Positions 17,278-26,175 are shown, numbered from the stretch's first letter. The stretch is DNA of 45,354 nt from TWA4 sp034086685 (GCA_034086685.1 JAXDZY010000072.1:1-45354), one strand, 5' to 3'. Numbers and translations are program-made. Notes: generated by a model from the sequence alone, not told the origin.

Positions 17278-18063
17278 CTATCTGGTTAAAAGGCGGGCAT
17301 GGACTACAAAACGCTCTTCTTCTGTTTCGTTGGTACAGGTGGAAAGAGTTATGATCTGATCCGTGCTCAGAGGCGTAATATCAGTAGGATAAAGGGCCTG
17401 TTCAAGCGTTTGATTCAGGTAATTTTCATAAAACTCTGTTTCGGTTTTCAGTCCGAAAGTGTAGGTCCGGCTGTTATCTGCAGTGCGGTAGCAGGAGTAA
17501 ACCTCATAAACCCGGACACCATCATATGTCTGGATATAAATACAGGGGTGCTCTTTGTACCAGTTTTCGTCTTCGTAGTTCATCAGATCGCTGAACATCT
17601 TTCCGTTCAGCAGATTATGACCGTATACAATGGTATTGGCACTGTGGAACGGATCCGCACAGCGGTAATCCGCGAATATGCAGCCTGCTTTATTGTCTTC
17701 TCCTGTAATGGTCCGGCGCAGATAATCATTGTTATTGGCAGTCTGAAGAATCGGGTAATTGATGCTGGTATCGGGAATCATAATCCATCCGATGGCATGT
17801 GAGTTGATTTCTTTCAGTTCTTCCAGATTTACCAGAGAGTCGGGAACGGAAACACCGATATTATCGTCTCTGTCCGGTGTTTCTGACTGTCCCGGCTCTG
17901 CAGGAGATGAATCGGTCTGTTTGACGGCAACCTGTTTTTCGATGGAATCATAGATTTCATCGCCTGCATGATATTCCTGCCAGATAACGAAAAGTTTCCA
18001 GACGCTGAAACAGAAGACAGCGATGCAGATAATAAGACAAAAAGATTGAAGTGTTTTTTTCAT
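17278..18063 (-). CDS. srtB: Class B sortase (261 aa)
   Basis: This is a membrane-anchored cysteine transpeptidase that attaches surface proteins to peptidoglycan. An N-terminal TM segment follows MKK (FCLIICIAVFCFSVWKLFVI). The catalytic His is in NTIVYGHNLLNG, the Cys in IITLSTCTNE and the Arg in EEERFVVHARL. The TLSTC motif and overall length fit class B. No LPXTG/NPQTN-type substrate is seen in the window, so it probably acts on proteins encoded elsewhere. The start follows AGGATTTTGATA-type sequence and the ribosome binding site is weak. Confidence 0.88.
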   Translation of the reverse strand: MKKTLQSFCLIICIAVFCFSVWKLFVIWQEYHAGDEIYDSIEKQVAVKQTDSSPAEPGQSETPDRDDNIGVSVPDSLVNLEELKEINSHAIGWIMIPDTSINYPILQTANNNDYLRRTITGEDNKAGCIFADYRCADPFHSANTIVYGHNLLNGKMFSDLMNYEDENWYKEHPCIYIQTYDGVRVYEVYSCYRTADNSRTYTFGLKTETEFYENYLNQTLEQALYPTDITPLSTDQIITLSTCTNETEEERFVVHARLLTR

Positions 18064-18229
18064 AAATATATCAAAATCCTTTCTTTATAGATAGCAGCCG
18101 GCAGAAAACATGTGCCTGCTTTCGTGAGACATTATAGCATATATTGTTCTAAAAAGCCCGGACTGAATCGGTTTATATATGTCTGTAAGGAAAAAAAACG
18201 GAAAAGATAAGAAAAACAGCGATATCTGC

Positions 18230-18258
18230 TTGCGCTTTTTGCCAAGGTCGTATATAAT
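18230..18258 (+). promoter_or_regulatory. Promoter of the amino-acid ABC transporter
   Basis: TTGCGC (18230-18235), 17-bp spacer, TATAAT (18253-18258). The 332-bp space between the divergent sortase and the transporter holds nothing else I can name. It leaves a ~130-nt 5' leader before the substrate-binding gene. Confidence 0.6.
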
Positions 18259-18394
18259 ACCACTGTACTGTGATAAACTGTTAACGTGCCGGCCGATTAA
18301 TTTTGTGTGGCAGATGCAGACATTGTTTTGAGGATGGCCCGCAGCAGTTGTCAATCTGTAAATTCAGGAACGATATGAGATGAAGGAGAAAAGT

Positions 18395-19309
18395 ATGAAA
18401 AAGATAAGCGCATTATTATTGGCACTTTTAATGGTTCTGAGCGTATTTACCGCTTGTGGAAGTTCAGATGCGTCAGACAGCGGAAAAGATGGAAGTACCG
18501 GTGAAGCAGACACGACTGCTGCAGCAGAAGCAGATACAACGGCCGGTGAAGCTGCAGATTCCGACTGGAGCTACATACAGGGAAAAGGTGAGATGATAGT
18601 TGGTATTACTCTGTTTGCTCCCATGAACTACGAAGATGACAATGGTGAACTGATTGGTTTCGATACTGAGCTGACAAAGGCTGTAGGCGAAAAGCTTGGT
18701 GTTGCAGTGAAATTCCAGCAGATCAACTGGGACAGCAAGGAAGTGGAACTGCAGTCCAAAAATATTGACTGTATCTGGAATGGTATGTGTATCACAGAAG
18801 AACGTAAGCAGAATATGGAGATTACCAATCCTTATCTGCACAATACACAGGCACTGGTTATGAAAGCTGACCGTCAGGAGGAACTTATGAAAGATGTTTC
18901 CGGTCTGACTGTTGTGGCAGAACAGGGTTCAACCGGTGAAGGCAAGCTTTTAGGTACAATTGAAGATGACGAAACTGTTGAAGTATCTGCAAAAGAATAT
19001 TTCAAGGATGCCAACTATGTGGCAGTAGATTCAATGGCAAAAGCTCTTATGGAAGTTAAAGCCGGTACTGCAGATATGGCAATAGTGGACAGTGTATGTG
19101 CTCTGGCAATGGTTGGTGAAGGTACATCTTATGATGATCTGGTTGTAAATCTTGACAATAACTTTGGTTCACAGGAATATGGTATCGCTTTCCGCAAAGG
19201 CAGCGATATGGCGGAAAAAGTAAATGCTGCAATTGATGAACTGTATCAGGAAGGTGTTGTAGAAGAAATCGCTGAGAGATACGGTTTGTCAGAGATGCTG
19301 ATCAAATAG
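18395..19309 (+). CDS. Amino-acid ABC transporter substrate-binding lipoprotein (304 aa)
   Basis: This is a solute-binding protein tethered to the outer face of the membrane. The lipobox SVFTAC has Cys21 as the lipidation site, followed by a low-complexity A/D/T/E linker. The PBP type II fold shows MNYEDDNGELIGFDTELTKA, NIDCIWNGMCITEERKQNME, VVAEQGSTGEGKL and IAFRKGSDMAEKVNAAIDEL, typical of polar amino-acid or cystine binders. I chose ATG 18395 (SD AAGGAG, 6-nt gap) over an in-frame ATG at 18380 that overlaps the ribosome binding site. Exact ligand unknown. A hairpin separates it from the permease gene. Confidence 0.9.
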   Translation: MKKISALLLALLMVLSVFTACGSSDASDSGKDGSTGEADTTAAAEADTTAGEAADSDWSYIQGKGEMIVGITLFAPMNYEDDNGELIGFDTELTKAVGEKLGVAVKFQQINWDSKEVELQSKNIDCIWNGMCITEERKQNMEITNPYLHNTQALVMKADRQEELMKDVSGLTVVAEQGSTGEGKLLGTIEDDETVEVSAKEYFKDANYVAVDSMAKALMEVKAGTADMAIVDSVCALAMVGEGTSYDDLVVNLDNNFGSQEYGIAFRKGSDMAEKVNAAIDELYQEGVVEEIAERYGLSEMLIK

Positions 19310-19393
19310 ATGCCTGCATATATGACAGCTTCCGGGAGCACACAGTGGTTTCGGGGCTGACTTTGAACAGTTATATTTATGTTTAATCCGTCA

Positions 19394-19430
19394 CAGGTCT
19401 CCATATGAGAAAACATATGGAGACTTGTTT
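19394..19430 (+). terminator. Intra-operon hairpin between binding protein and permease genes
   Basis: A 14-bp stem (CAGGTCTCCATATG at 19394-19407 with CATATGGAGACTTG at 19414-19427, one G-T pair) encloses a 6-nt loop. The U-tract after it is weak. It is a likely attenuator or 3'-end stabiliser that raises binding-protein mRNA over permease mRNA. Confidence 0.55.
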
Positions 19431-19459
19431 ATCTGGCAGGAAGAAGAAGGAGATGTATT

Positions 19460-20098
19460 ATGTCTGGTCCGATTATAACTCTTTGTGAAAGCTTTTTGGT
19501 AAATATACAGCTGTTTTTTATGACATTGCTGTTTGCCATACCACTGGGCCTTGTAATCTCATTTGGTTCCATGACCCGTTTTACCCCGATTCGCTGGGTG
19601 ACAAGACTGTTTGTATGGGTTATCCGGGGGACTCCGCTGATGCTGCAGCTGATGGTTGTACTGTATGCACCGGGACTGCTTTTCGGCATCAGCATGAGTA
19701 ATCGTCAGCTGGCTGCTGTGATTGCTTTTGTAATCAATTATGCTGCATATTTTTCGGAAATATACAGAGGCGGTATAGAGAGTATCCCCAAAGGACAGTA
19801 TGAAGCCGGGCAGGTGCTGGGTATGACTAAAACCCAGATTTTCTTTAAGGTTGTTCTGATGCAGGTGGTTAAGCGGATCGTGCCTCCCATGGGAAATGAA
19901 GTGATCACACTTGTCAAGGATACATCTCTTGCCCGTGTAATCGGTGTTATGGAAATTCTGATGAAAGCAGATACCTTTACAAAACAGGGTCTGATCTGGC
20001 CTTTGTTCTCATCTGCTCTGTTCTTCCTGGCATTCAACGGTATTCTGACACTGTTGTTCGGATGGCTGGAAAAGAAACTGGACTATTACAGGGCGTAA
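19460..20098 (+). CDS. Amino-acid ABC transporter permease (212 aa)
   Basis: A HisM/GlnP-type inner-membrane subunit. About five TM helices are visible. The RWVTRLFVWVIRGTPLMLQLM motif and the EAA loop (YEAGQVLGMTKTQIFFKVVL) contact the ATPase. NEVITLVKDTSLARVIGVMEI is a further family hallmark. Length is normal. It starts after AGAAGAAGGAGATG and lies 12 bp ahead of the ATPase gene. Confidence 0.92.
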   Translation: MSGPIITLCESFLVNIQLFFMTLLFAIPLGLVISFGSMTRFTPIRWVTRLFVWVIRGTPLMLQLMVVLYAPGLLFGISMSNRQLAAVIAFVINYAAYFSEIYRGGIESIPKGQYEAGQVLGMTKTQIFFKVVLMQVVKRIVPPMGNEVITLVKDTSLARVIGVMEILMKADTFTKQGLIWPLFSSALFFLAFNGILTLLFGWLEKKLDYYRA

Positions 20099-20110
20099 GG
20101 AGGGAGTACC

Positions 20111-20896
20111 ATGTCTATTCTTGAAGTAAAAGGTTTGAAGAAAAATTTTGATAATCTGAAGGTTCTGAAAGGAATTGATTTTTCCCTGGAAAAAGGAGAG
20201 ACTCTGGCTATGATCGGTGCTTCCGGAAGCGGTAAAACCACTTTGCTGAGATGTCTGAATTTCCTGGAAACACCCACACAGGGACAGATTCTGGTGGATG
20301 AAAAGGTTGTATTTGATGCAGCAAATCAGAAAGCACTTTCAGATAAGGAAATTCGTGACAGGAGACTTCACTTTGGTCTGGTATTTCAGTCATTTAATCT
20401 GTTTCCTCAGTATACTGCCCTGCAGAATGTTACTCTGGCCAAGGAACTCCTGGCGAAAGAACGGCCTGATTATAAGGCAAATAAAAAGAAGATTCTTCAG
20501 GATATACAGCAGGAAGGTGCGGCAGTTCTGGACAGTGTGGGACTTGCGAAAAAGAAGGATTATTATCCACACCAGCTTTCCGGCGGGCAGCAGCAGCGTG
20601 TGGCTATTGCCAGAGCACTGATGCTGAGCCCGGATATTCTGTGTTTTGATGAGCCTACATCGGCACTGGATCCGGAGCTGACCGGAGAAGTGCTGAAAGT
20701 AATCCGCGGATTGGCTGAGAAAAATACCACCATGGTTATCGTAACCCACGAGATGCAGTTTGCCCGTGACGTATCGGATAAGGTGCTGTTTCTGGATAAG
20801 GGAACTGTTGCGGAGTACGGTACCCCCGAGCAGGTATTCGAGCATCCCAGAGAAGAACGTACGAAGCAGTTTCTGGAAAGATATTTCCAGAACTGA
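20111..20896 (+). CDS. Amino-acid ABC transporter ATP-binding protein (261 aa)
   Basis: The energising subunit. Walker A is GASGSGKTTLL, the Q-loop lies in LHFGLVFQSFNLFPQYTAL, the signature is LSGGQQQRVAIARAL, Walker B is ILCFDEPTSALDP and the H-loop is VTHEMQFA. It belongs to the GlnQ/HisP group. An insert after KERPDYKANKKK is longer than in GlnQ. It is coupled to the permease gene by a short gap with a GGAGGGAG site. Confidence 0.95.
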   Translation: MSILEVKGLKKNFDNLKVLKGIDFSLEKGETLAMIGASGSGKTTLLRCLNFLETPTQGQILVDEKVVFDAANQKALSDKEIRDRRLHFGLVFQSFNLFPQYTALQNVTLAKELLAKERPDYKANKKKILQDIQQEGAAVLDSVGLAKKKDYYPHQLSGGQQQRVAIARALMLSPDILCFDEPTSALDPELTGEVLKVIRGLAEKNTTMVIVTHEMQFARDVSDKVLFLDKGTVAEYGTPEQVFEHPREERTKQFLERYFQN

Positions 20897-20917
20897 TATC
20901 ACAAGTGATATATTTTT
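20896..20917 (+). terminator. Terminator of the ABC transporter operon
   Basis: ATATCAC (20896-20902) pairs with GTGATAT (20905-20911), followed by five T. The loop is very tight, so some inner pairs may not form. It lies between convergent genes. Confidence 0.5.
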
Positions 20918-20926
20918 GTAAGGCGC

Positions 20927-22111
20927 TTACCGGTAACTTTCTGCCAGACGGCGAAAGACCGGCAGCGCTTTTTTTACACGTTCCACAGGTACGCAGTAAG
21001 CGATGCGGAAGTGACCGGGACAGCCGAAATTGTCGCCGGGAACCAGCATCAGATCCATCTCCATGGCGCGTTTGCAGAAAGCCATGGAATCAGGCTCCAG
21101 AGATCGGGGAAACATATAGAAAGTTCCGCCCGGTTTGACACAGTGGAAACCGCAGTCAGTCAGTGCCTGATAAAGAAGATCTCTGTTGGTTTCATAGATG
21201 GAAAGTTCAGAGGTCATGGAGCATACGTCACCTACTGTGCGCTGGAGCAGAGAAGCTGCACCATTGTGTCCTGTGGTGCGGGAAATCTGTGAACAGAGTT
21301 CAATGATTCGGTCTGCGAATCGGCTGTCGGGATTGACAGCCAGATAACCGATCCGTTCTCCCGGCAGAGAGATGGATTTGCTGAAGGAATAACAGGTGAT
21401 GGTATCAGCATAAAAGTTGGCTATATAGGGGCTGTCTGTCCCCTGAAAGACGATATCCCTGTAGGGCTCATCAGATATGAGGAAGATGGGATGCCCGTAT
21501 TCTTCAGATTTGCGCGTCAGAATCTGAGCCAGCTTCTGTATGGTAGAGGTGGAATAAACAATTCCACTGGGATTGTTGGGAGAATTGATCAGAACTGCGG
21601 CAACAGCAGGTCCCAGCATCTTTTCCAGAGTTTCCAGAGAAATCTGAAATGTGTCAGTATCAGCGGGAACGACTTTCAGTTTCAGACCGGCTCCGGCTGT
21701 ATAGGGAACATATTCCGGAAAATAGGGTGCAATGGTCAGGATTTCATCTCCGGGATTGGAAACTGCGCGAAGCGCGTGAGCAAGTGCTGCCGCTGCTCCG
21801 GAGGTCATAAACAGGCTGGAAGCTGTGTAATGAGATCCGTATCGCTGATTCAGATCGGATACAATTTTTTCCTTTACCTCTCTGATGCCGGTACCGGGAC
21901 TGTAGCTGTGCAGAGCCAGCGGATCAATGGTCTGCAGTTTTTCAATCATGGTGTTTTTTACAGCATCCGGCGCAGGAACGGAAGGATTGCCCAGACTGAA
22001 ATCATATACATTTTCGGAACCGATTTCCAGGGCGCGTTTCTGAGAATAATTGAAGATCTCAAAGATAATATCTTTTTCTCCAAGCATAGTTGTATATTGT
22101 TTATTTAACAT
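20927..22111 (-). CDS. Pyridoxal-phosphate aminotransferase, class I/II (394 aa)
   Basis: A fold-type I aminotransferase transferring an amino group between an amino acid and a 2-oxoacid. Visible marks are YDFSLGNPSVPAPDAVK, LFMTSGAAAALAHALRA (PLP phosphate region), LINSPNNPSGIVYS, FLISDEPYRDIVF (PLP Asp/Tyr) and CYSFSKSISLPGERIGY (Schiff-base Lys). I chose the ATG at 22111 (MLNKQYTTMLGEK) with a GAGGTA site rather than a 31-codon extension. Substrate unknown. Its neighbours are an amino-acid transporter and a divergent dehydrogenase. Confidence 0.9.
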   Translation of the reverse strand: MLNKQYTTMLGEKDIIFEIFNYSQKRALEIGSENVYDFSLGNPSVPAPDAVKNTMIEKLQTIDPLALHSYSPGTGIREVKEKIVSDLNQRYGSHYTASSLFMTSGAAAALAHALRAVSNPGDEILTIAPYFPEYVPYTAGAGLKLKVVPADTDTFQISLETLEKMLGPAVAAVLINSPNNPSGIVYSTSTIQKLAQILTRKSEEYGHPIFLISDEPYRDIVFQGTDSPYIANFYADTITCYSFSKSISLPGERIGYLAVNPDSRFADRIIELCSQISRTTGHNGAASLLQRTVGDVCSMTSELSIYETNRDLLYQALTDCGFHCVKPGGTFYMFPRSLEPDSMAFCKRAMEMDLMLVPGDNFGCPGHFRIAYCVPVERVKKALPVFRRLAESYR

Positions 22112-22145
22112 ACAGGTACCTCGCATTCGTAAATATACAGGAAAA

Positions 22146-22170
22146 ATCCGGCTTTTGCCGTATGCCGGAT
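22146..22170. promoter_or_regulatory. Inverted repeat in the divergent aminotransferase/dehydrogenase spacer
   Basis: ATCCGGC (22146-22152) and GCCGGAT (22164-22170) are perfect 7-bp arms separated by 11 bp. The centre-to-centre spacing (~18 bp) suits a dimeric repressor or activator. It could control both divergent genes, or form a hairpin in the aminotransferase leader. Confidence 0.4.
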
Positions 22171-22271
22171 GATTCTGCAATATGGTTTGCGTTGATTTTA
22201 CCATGCTGAAGTGAGAAAGACAAGGCTGTTCTGAACAGCAGTTAATATGGATGAAAGGAAATGGTGTTTAT

Positions 22272-23357
22272 ATGGAAAATTATTCTGTTATAATTCCTTC
22301 CTATACGGTAGGACCGGAGGCATATGATAAAATTCCGGAATTTTGCAGTTTGTATGGAAATAAAGCAGTTGTTATCGGCGGCCAGAAGGCAATGGCTGCA
22401 GCCGGCGGGAAATTAATGAGCGCCCTGGAAGGTTCTGATATGGTAATAACCGGTTTTATCCGGTTTGGAAAGGAGTGCACCTTTGAGGCTGCAAATCGTC
22501 TGGCAAAGGAACCGGCTGTACTGGAAGCGGATATGATTTTTGCAGTGGGAGGCGGAAAGGCGGTTGACACCTGCAAACTGGTCAGCCTGAAACTGAATAA
22601 ACCTTATGCTGCATTTCCTACCATTGCATCCAATTGTGCAGCATCATCTTCTGTATCCATTGTGTATAATGAGGATGGAAGTTTCTGCAGATTCGTACAT
22701 TTTCTCAAATCAGCGGTTCATGTATTTCTGGATACGGATATTATGGCAAAAGCTCCGGTTCAGTATCTCTGGGCGGGAATCGGTGATACATACGCCAAGT
22801 ATTATGAGGTCAGCGTTTCTGCCAGAGGAGAGCAGCTGGAGCATTTCCGGGCAATGGGTGTCAATTTAAGCCGTATGTGCATGGAAACGCTGGTTCAGCA
22901 TGGAGAGCAGGCTCTGAAAGATAACAGGCAGCAGATTGCATCCTGGGATCTGGAGCAGGCAGCGCTGGCAATCGTTATTACCACGGGCTGGGTTTCCATG
23001 CTGGTGGCAAGAGATCACACCATGGATTATAATGGAGGTGTGGCTCACGCATTTTTTTATGGTTTATGCAGTCTGCCTGACTTTGATGAAACCCGGGAAA
23101 ATCATCTTCATGGAGTAGTGGTTGGTTTTGGTGTACTGCTGCTTTTACTGATTGACGGAAAAGAAGAAGAATGCAGAAAACTGCAGGAATTTAACCGAAA
23201 AATCGGTCTTCCGGTCCGGCTCCGTGATATTGGAGTCACGATAGAGGATGTGAAGAAGGTTGCCGCTGTCATTGTCCGTGATGAAGATCTGGAACACTAT
23301 CCATATCAGGTAACGGAAGAAATGATTGTGGAAGCTGCAGAGAAGCTGGATATCTGA
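22272..23357 (+). CDS. Iron-containing alcohol dehydrogenase family protein, GldA/HcxA-like (361 aa)
   Basis: The NAD(P) site is seen in MIFAVGGGKAVDTCKLVS. Metal and substrate residues lie in WAGIGDTYAKYYE and in the two His regions (GGVAHAFFYGL, ENHLHGVVVGFG). This matches the glycerol dehydrogenase subgroup, which includes E. coli YbdH/HcxA, a hydroxycarboxylate dehydrogenase reducing 2-oxoacids. I chose ATG 22272 (MENYSVIIPSY), the usual family start; an ATG seven codons earlier is possible. It is divergent from the aminotransferase. In E. coli ybdH likewise neighbours the aminotransferase gene ybdL, so a 2-hydroxyacid role is more likely than glycerol oxidation, by inference. Confidence 0.85.
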   Translation: MENYSVIIPSYTVGPEAYDKIPEFCSLYGNKAVVIGGQKAMAAAGGKLMSALEGSDMVITGFIRFGKECTFEAANRLAKEPAVLEADMIFAVGGGKAVDTCKLVSLKLNKPYAAFPTIASNCAASSSVSIVYNEDGSFCRFVHFLKSAVHVFLDTDIMAKAPVQYLWAGIGDTYAKYYEVSVSARGEQLEHFRAMGVNLSRMCMETLVQHGEQALKDNRQQIASWDLEQAALAIVITTGWVSMLVARDHTMDYNGGVAHAFFYGLCSLPDFDETRENHLHGVVVGFGVLLLLLIDGKEEECRKLQEFNRKIGLPVRLRDIGVTIEDVKKVAAVIVRDEDLEHYPYQVTEEMIVEAAEKLDI

Positions 23358-23459
23358 AAGAAAAATGTATTATTATGCAGTGGGACGAATTAAAAATGAA
23401 AAACAAGTCGTTTAATTATACATAATGAACAAAAATGCATATAATATTATTGAATCATA

Positions 23460-23487
23460 TTGCAAAATCATAATAAAGATGTATAAT
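23460..23487 (+). promoter_or_regulatory. Promoter of the M64 peptidase gene
   Basis: TTGCAA (23460-23465), 16-bp spacer, TATAAT (23482-23487) in very A/T-rich DNA, ~70 bp ahead of the start. Confidence 0.55.
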
Positions 23488-23498
23488 TAATAGAGACG

Positions 23499-23534
23499 AG
23501 GGAGTTTCTGAAGAAGGGGAGCTCCCTTTATTTG
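23499..23534 (+). terminator. Hairpin in the peptidase 5' leader
   Basis: AGGGAG (23499-23504) pairs with CTCCCT (23522-23527), with a TTCT/AGAA inner stem, followed by TTATTTG. It lies downstream of the promoter, so it may be an attenuator or just a stable leader structure. Confidence 0.35.
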
Positions 23535-23560
23535 TATTTTCATCTGAAAGGAGAATAGAA

Positions 23561-26074
23561 ATGAAGAAAAAAAGATGGCTTATGAAGCCTGTGGCTATGC
23601 TGCTGGCGCTTTTGCTGGCATTTTCCGGCGTATCTGTTCCATCTGTACATGCAGCAGAAGATGAATCTGAGATTGGTGAGCTCAAACTGGTTTATGGTGA
23701 GGAAAGTCTGAGTGATGATGATGCTCTTGTTCTGCTGATCATGGGTGATGGTTTCACTGAAGAAGATCAGGATACATTTTATCAGGAAGCAGTAAATACT
23801 GCTGAATATATGATGGAATGTTCACCTTTCGATGAATTTACAGATGTATTCAAGGTTTATGCATTGGGTGTTGTTTCCAAAGACTCAGGTGCCAGAGGGG
23901 AGTCTTCCTCTTCCCGGGAAGAAGCGGAAGCTGATGAACGTGATACCTATTTTGGTGCTTCTTTCTGGTCTTATGGAACCCAGCGTCTTCTTACACTTTC
24001 AGCAGAGGGTGAGCAGAAGGGTAAAGATCTGAAAGAAACGTATCTTCCCAAAGCAGATTACAATGTATATCTGGTTAATTCTTCCACATACGGCGGCAGC
24101 GGCGGCAGCTATTGTGTTGCTTCCCTGAACACCCAGTCTCTGGAGATGATGCTTCACGAAATGGGACATACCATCGGTGATCTGGCAGATGAATATTATG
24201 CAGCAGGATATGAGGAAGAAAAGGCAAATCTGACTCAGGAATCAGATCCGGAAAAAGTGTCATGGTCACGTTTTATCGGAAAAAATGGCGTAGGTGTTTA
24301 TGATTGGGGCGGATATTCGGGAACAGGATGGTATATCCCTCATACAGGATGCAAGATGCAGTTTCTGGGAGAAGAGTATCCTTTCTGCGAAGTCTGCAGG
24401 GAACAGCTGAGAAAATCCTTCTGTGCAGATTCCAATGTGACAAAAATGTTCTTCCAGACTTATGCCGATGAATTCCCGGCAGGTGAAGGAAAAGATATGA
24501 GTGAGTACATCATCCTGCGCAGAGGGACCAGTGAGACCACCGGTGACCAGCTGGGAGATGCTCTGACTCTTACATATTATGATGCTGCCGGCAATGTGGT
24601 GGAAGGTATTCCCGGTGTAGCCGGAACATATACCGTTGAGGCAGTATTTGCAGGAAATGATACTTATGATGCATGTAGTGTAACAGGCGAATACACGATT
24701 GACCAGTTTTCTATTTCCCTGAATATTTCTTCCAAAAATCAGGATGGAAAGCCTGCTGCTCTGAGCTTTGACGTGGAGTGCCAGGACGATTATACCATTG
24801 GCATCAGTTATGAAGGATATCAGTATTATACTTACTATGTATATGACTGGTATGAAAGTTCCATGTATTCTGATACACTGAATACCAGAGATGATGTTTA
24901 TGATGTATATCGCTGCAGATACGACAGTTCCAGTGATGAATGTCTGTCGGAAGAAGAGTACCAGAGTAAAAAAGGACCTGTTGACCCGGGCAATTATACG
25001 GTAACCCTTACGGTTTATGATTCAGATGGTAATATAATCGGACAGAAATCAAAGGATTACAGGATTAATTTCAATACCACCAAAATTACTGATAATAATG
25101 ACTGCAATTATTATGGCGCCGGTGATTACGGCAACAATAAGAATATTCTGATTTACGGTGAAGGCTTTACAGCAAAGGAACAGAAGAAATTCCGCAGACT
25201 GGCAGAGTCATTTGCGCAGGGAATACTTGCTGAGGAACCTTTCAAAGAAACAAAGCTGTATTTTAACTTCACTGCAGTTGACTGCTATTCGGACAAATCC
25301 GGAATCGGAACAGAAGCAAAAGACACATTCTTCCAGCTGACATATGATGAAAACCGTGAAATCGTTGCTTCTTATGATGCTACCGGTATTGCGACCTACC
25401 TGGCATCCAGTGATATCAACGCATATTATGATGAATGTATTGTAATTGTAAATTCAAGGAAAGCAAAAGAAAGCTCAACTTATTATTATGATTACGAGAA
25501 TTACAGGTATTTCCATACGATTTTTGTCACACCTGACAATAAAGGCATTAAATATGCGGCATCTGAACTGTTAAACCATCTGGCAGGTGATGAAGTAGGT
25601 TATCGTGCTCAGACTGCTGAGGAAAAAGAAGAACAGCGTCTGGCGCTGATCGATTCCATGTACTACGATTATGCGCCTGTAATTGTCAGCCGTGCCTATA
25701 ATGAGAAATTTGTGTCAAACGGTACTGCGTATGATCTGACATCTTATTTCCAGGTGTATTATGGTGATCAGGAACTTAAAGATGTACCTCTGAATCTGAC
25801 ATACTATACAGATGATCACGGCAAGCCCGGCAAGAAACTGGACAGTGCACCTTCTAAAACAGGTACTTACCATGTAATGGCAGAAACAGTTCCTTATGAT
25901 CCTGAAAATCCGGATGAAAATTACTGGCAGTGGTATGTGGAAGAAGGAGCATCTGAAGAGGATGGTCTGTGGCTTGGCCTTTCCAGAGGATGGACAACCT
26001 ATGTAATCCGGCCGGGAAAATCTGTCAGGACGATCGAGCCGGCAGATTCTGGAGAAGCCGACAGTATTATCTGA
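23561..26074 (+). CDS. Secreted M64-family (IgA-peptidase-like) metallopeptidase with degenerate second copy (837 aa)
   Basis: The signal peptide ends near PSVHA-AE (residues 1-31). The first M64 unit (~40-310) has LLIMGDGFTEED and the zinc motif HEMGHTIGDLADEYY with His199, Glu200 and His203, plus CKMQ and CEVC segments. An Ig-like module follows (~325-395). A second unit starts near residue 525 (NILIYGEGFTAKEQ) and follows the same order, but the zinc site reads LLNHLAGDEVGY around His673 and lacks HExxH. A second Ig-like stretch follows (GTYHVMAET). No LPXTG anchor or C-terminal TM segment, so it is probably released. M64 members include the IgA protease of Clostridium ramosum; the substrate here is unproven. 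Confidence 0.85.
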   Translation: MKKKRWLMKPVAMLLALLLAFSGVSVPSVHAAEDESEIGELKLVYGEESLSDDDALVLLIMGDGFTEEDQDTFYQEAVNTAEYMMECSPFDEFTDVFKVYALGVVSKDSGARGESSSSREEAEADERDTYFGASFWSYGTQRLLTLSAEGEQKGKDLKETYLPKADYNVYLVNSSTYGGSGGSYCVASLNTQSLEMMLHEMGHTIGDLADEYYAAGYEEEKANLTQESDPEKVSWSRFIGKNGVGVYDWGGYSGTGWYIPHTGCKMQFLGEEYPFCEVCREQLRKSFCADSNVTKMFFQTYADEFPAGEGKDMSEYIILRRGTSETTGDQLGDALTLTYYDAAGNVVEGIPGVAGTYTVEAVFAGNDTYDACSVTGEYTIDQFSISLNISSKNQDGKPAALSFDVECQDDYTIGISYEGYQYYTYYVYDWYESSMYSDTLNTRDDVYDVYRCRYDSSSDECLSEEEYQSKKGPVDPGNYTVTLTVYDSDGNIIGQKSKDYRINFNTTKITDNNDCNYYGAGDYGNNKNILIYGEGFTAKEQKKFRRLAESFAQGILAEEPFKETKLYFNFTAVDCYSDKSGIGTEAKDTFFQLTYDENREIVASYDATGIATYLASSDINAYYDECIVIVNSRKAKESSTYYYDYENYRYFHTIFVTPDNKGIKYAASELLNHLAGDEVGYRAQTAEEKEEQRLALIDSMYYDYAPVIVSRAYNEKFVSNGTAYDLTSYFQVYYGDQELKDVPLNLTYYTDDHGKPGKKLDSAPSKTGTYHVMAETVPYDPENPDENYWQWYVEEGASEEDGLWLGLSRGWTTYVIRPGKSVRTIEPADSGEADSII

Positions 26075-26136
26075 TTTTATGCGAACAGCACCGGAGAGTC
26101 AGATAAATAAAAAATAAATTAAAGGATATCTGAAAG

Positions 26137-26175
26137 AAAGGTGGATGCGGTATACTGTCCGTTATCCACCTTTTT
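26137..26175 (+). terminator. Terminator of the M64 peptidase gene
   Basis: AAAGGTGGAT (26137-26146) pairs with ATCCACCTTT (26164-26173), followed by TT. A second, GC-rich palindrome (GCGCCC...GGGCGC, 26178-26192) lies just after and may serve the convergent spoIIID transcript. Confidence 0.75.
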
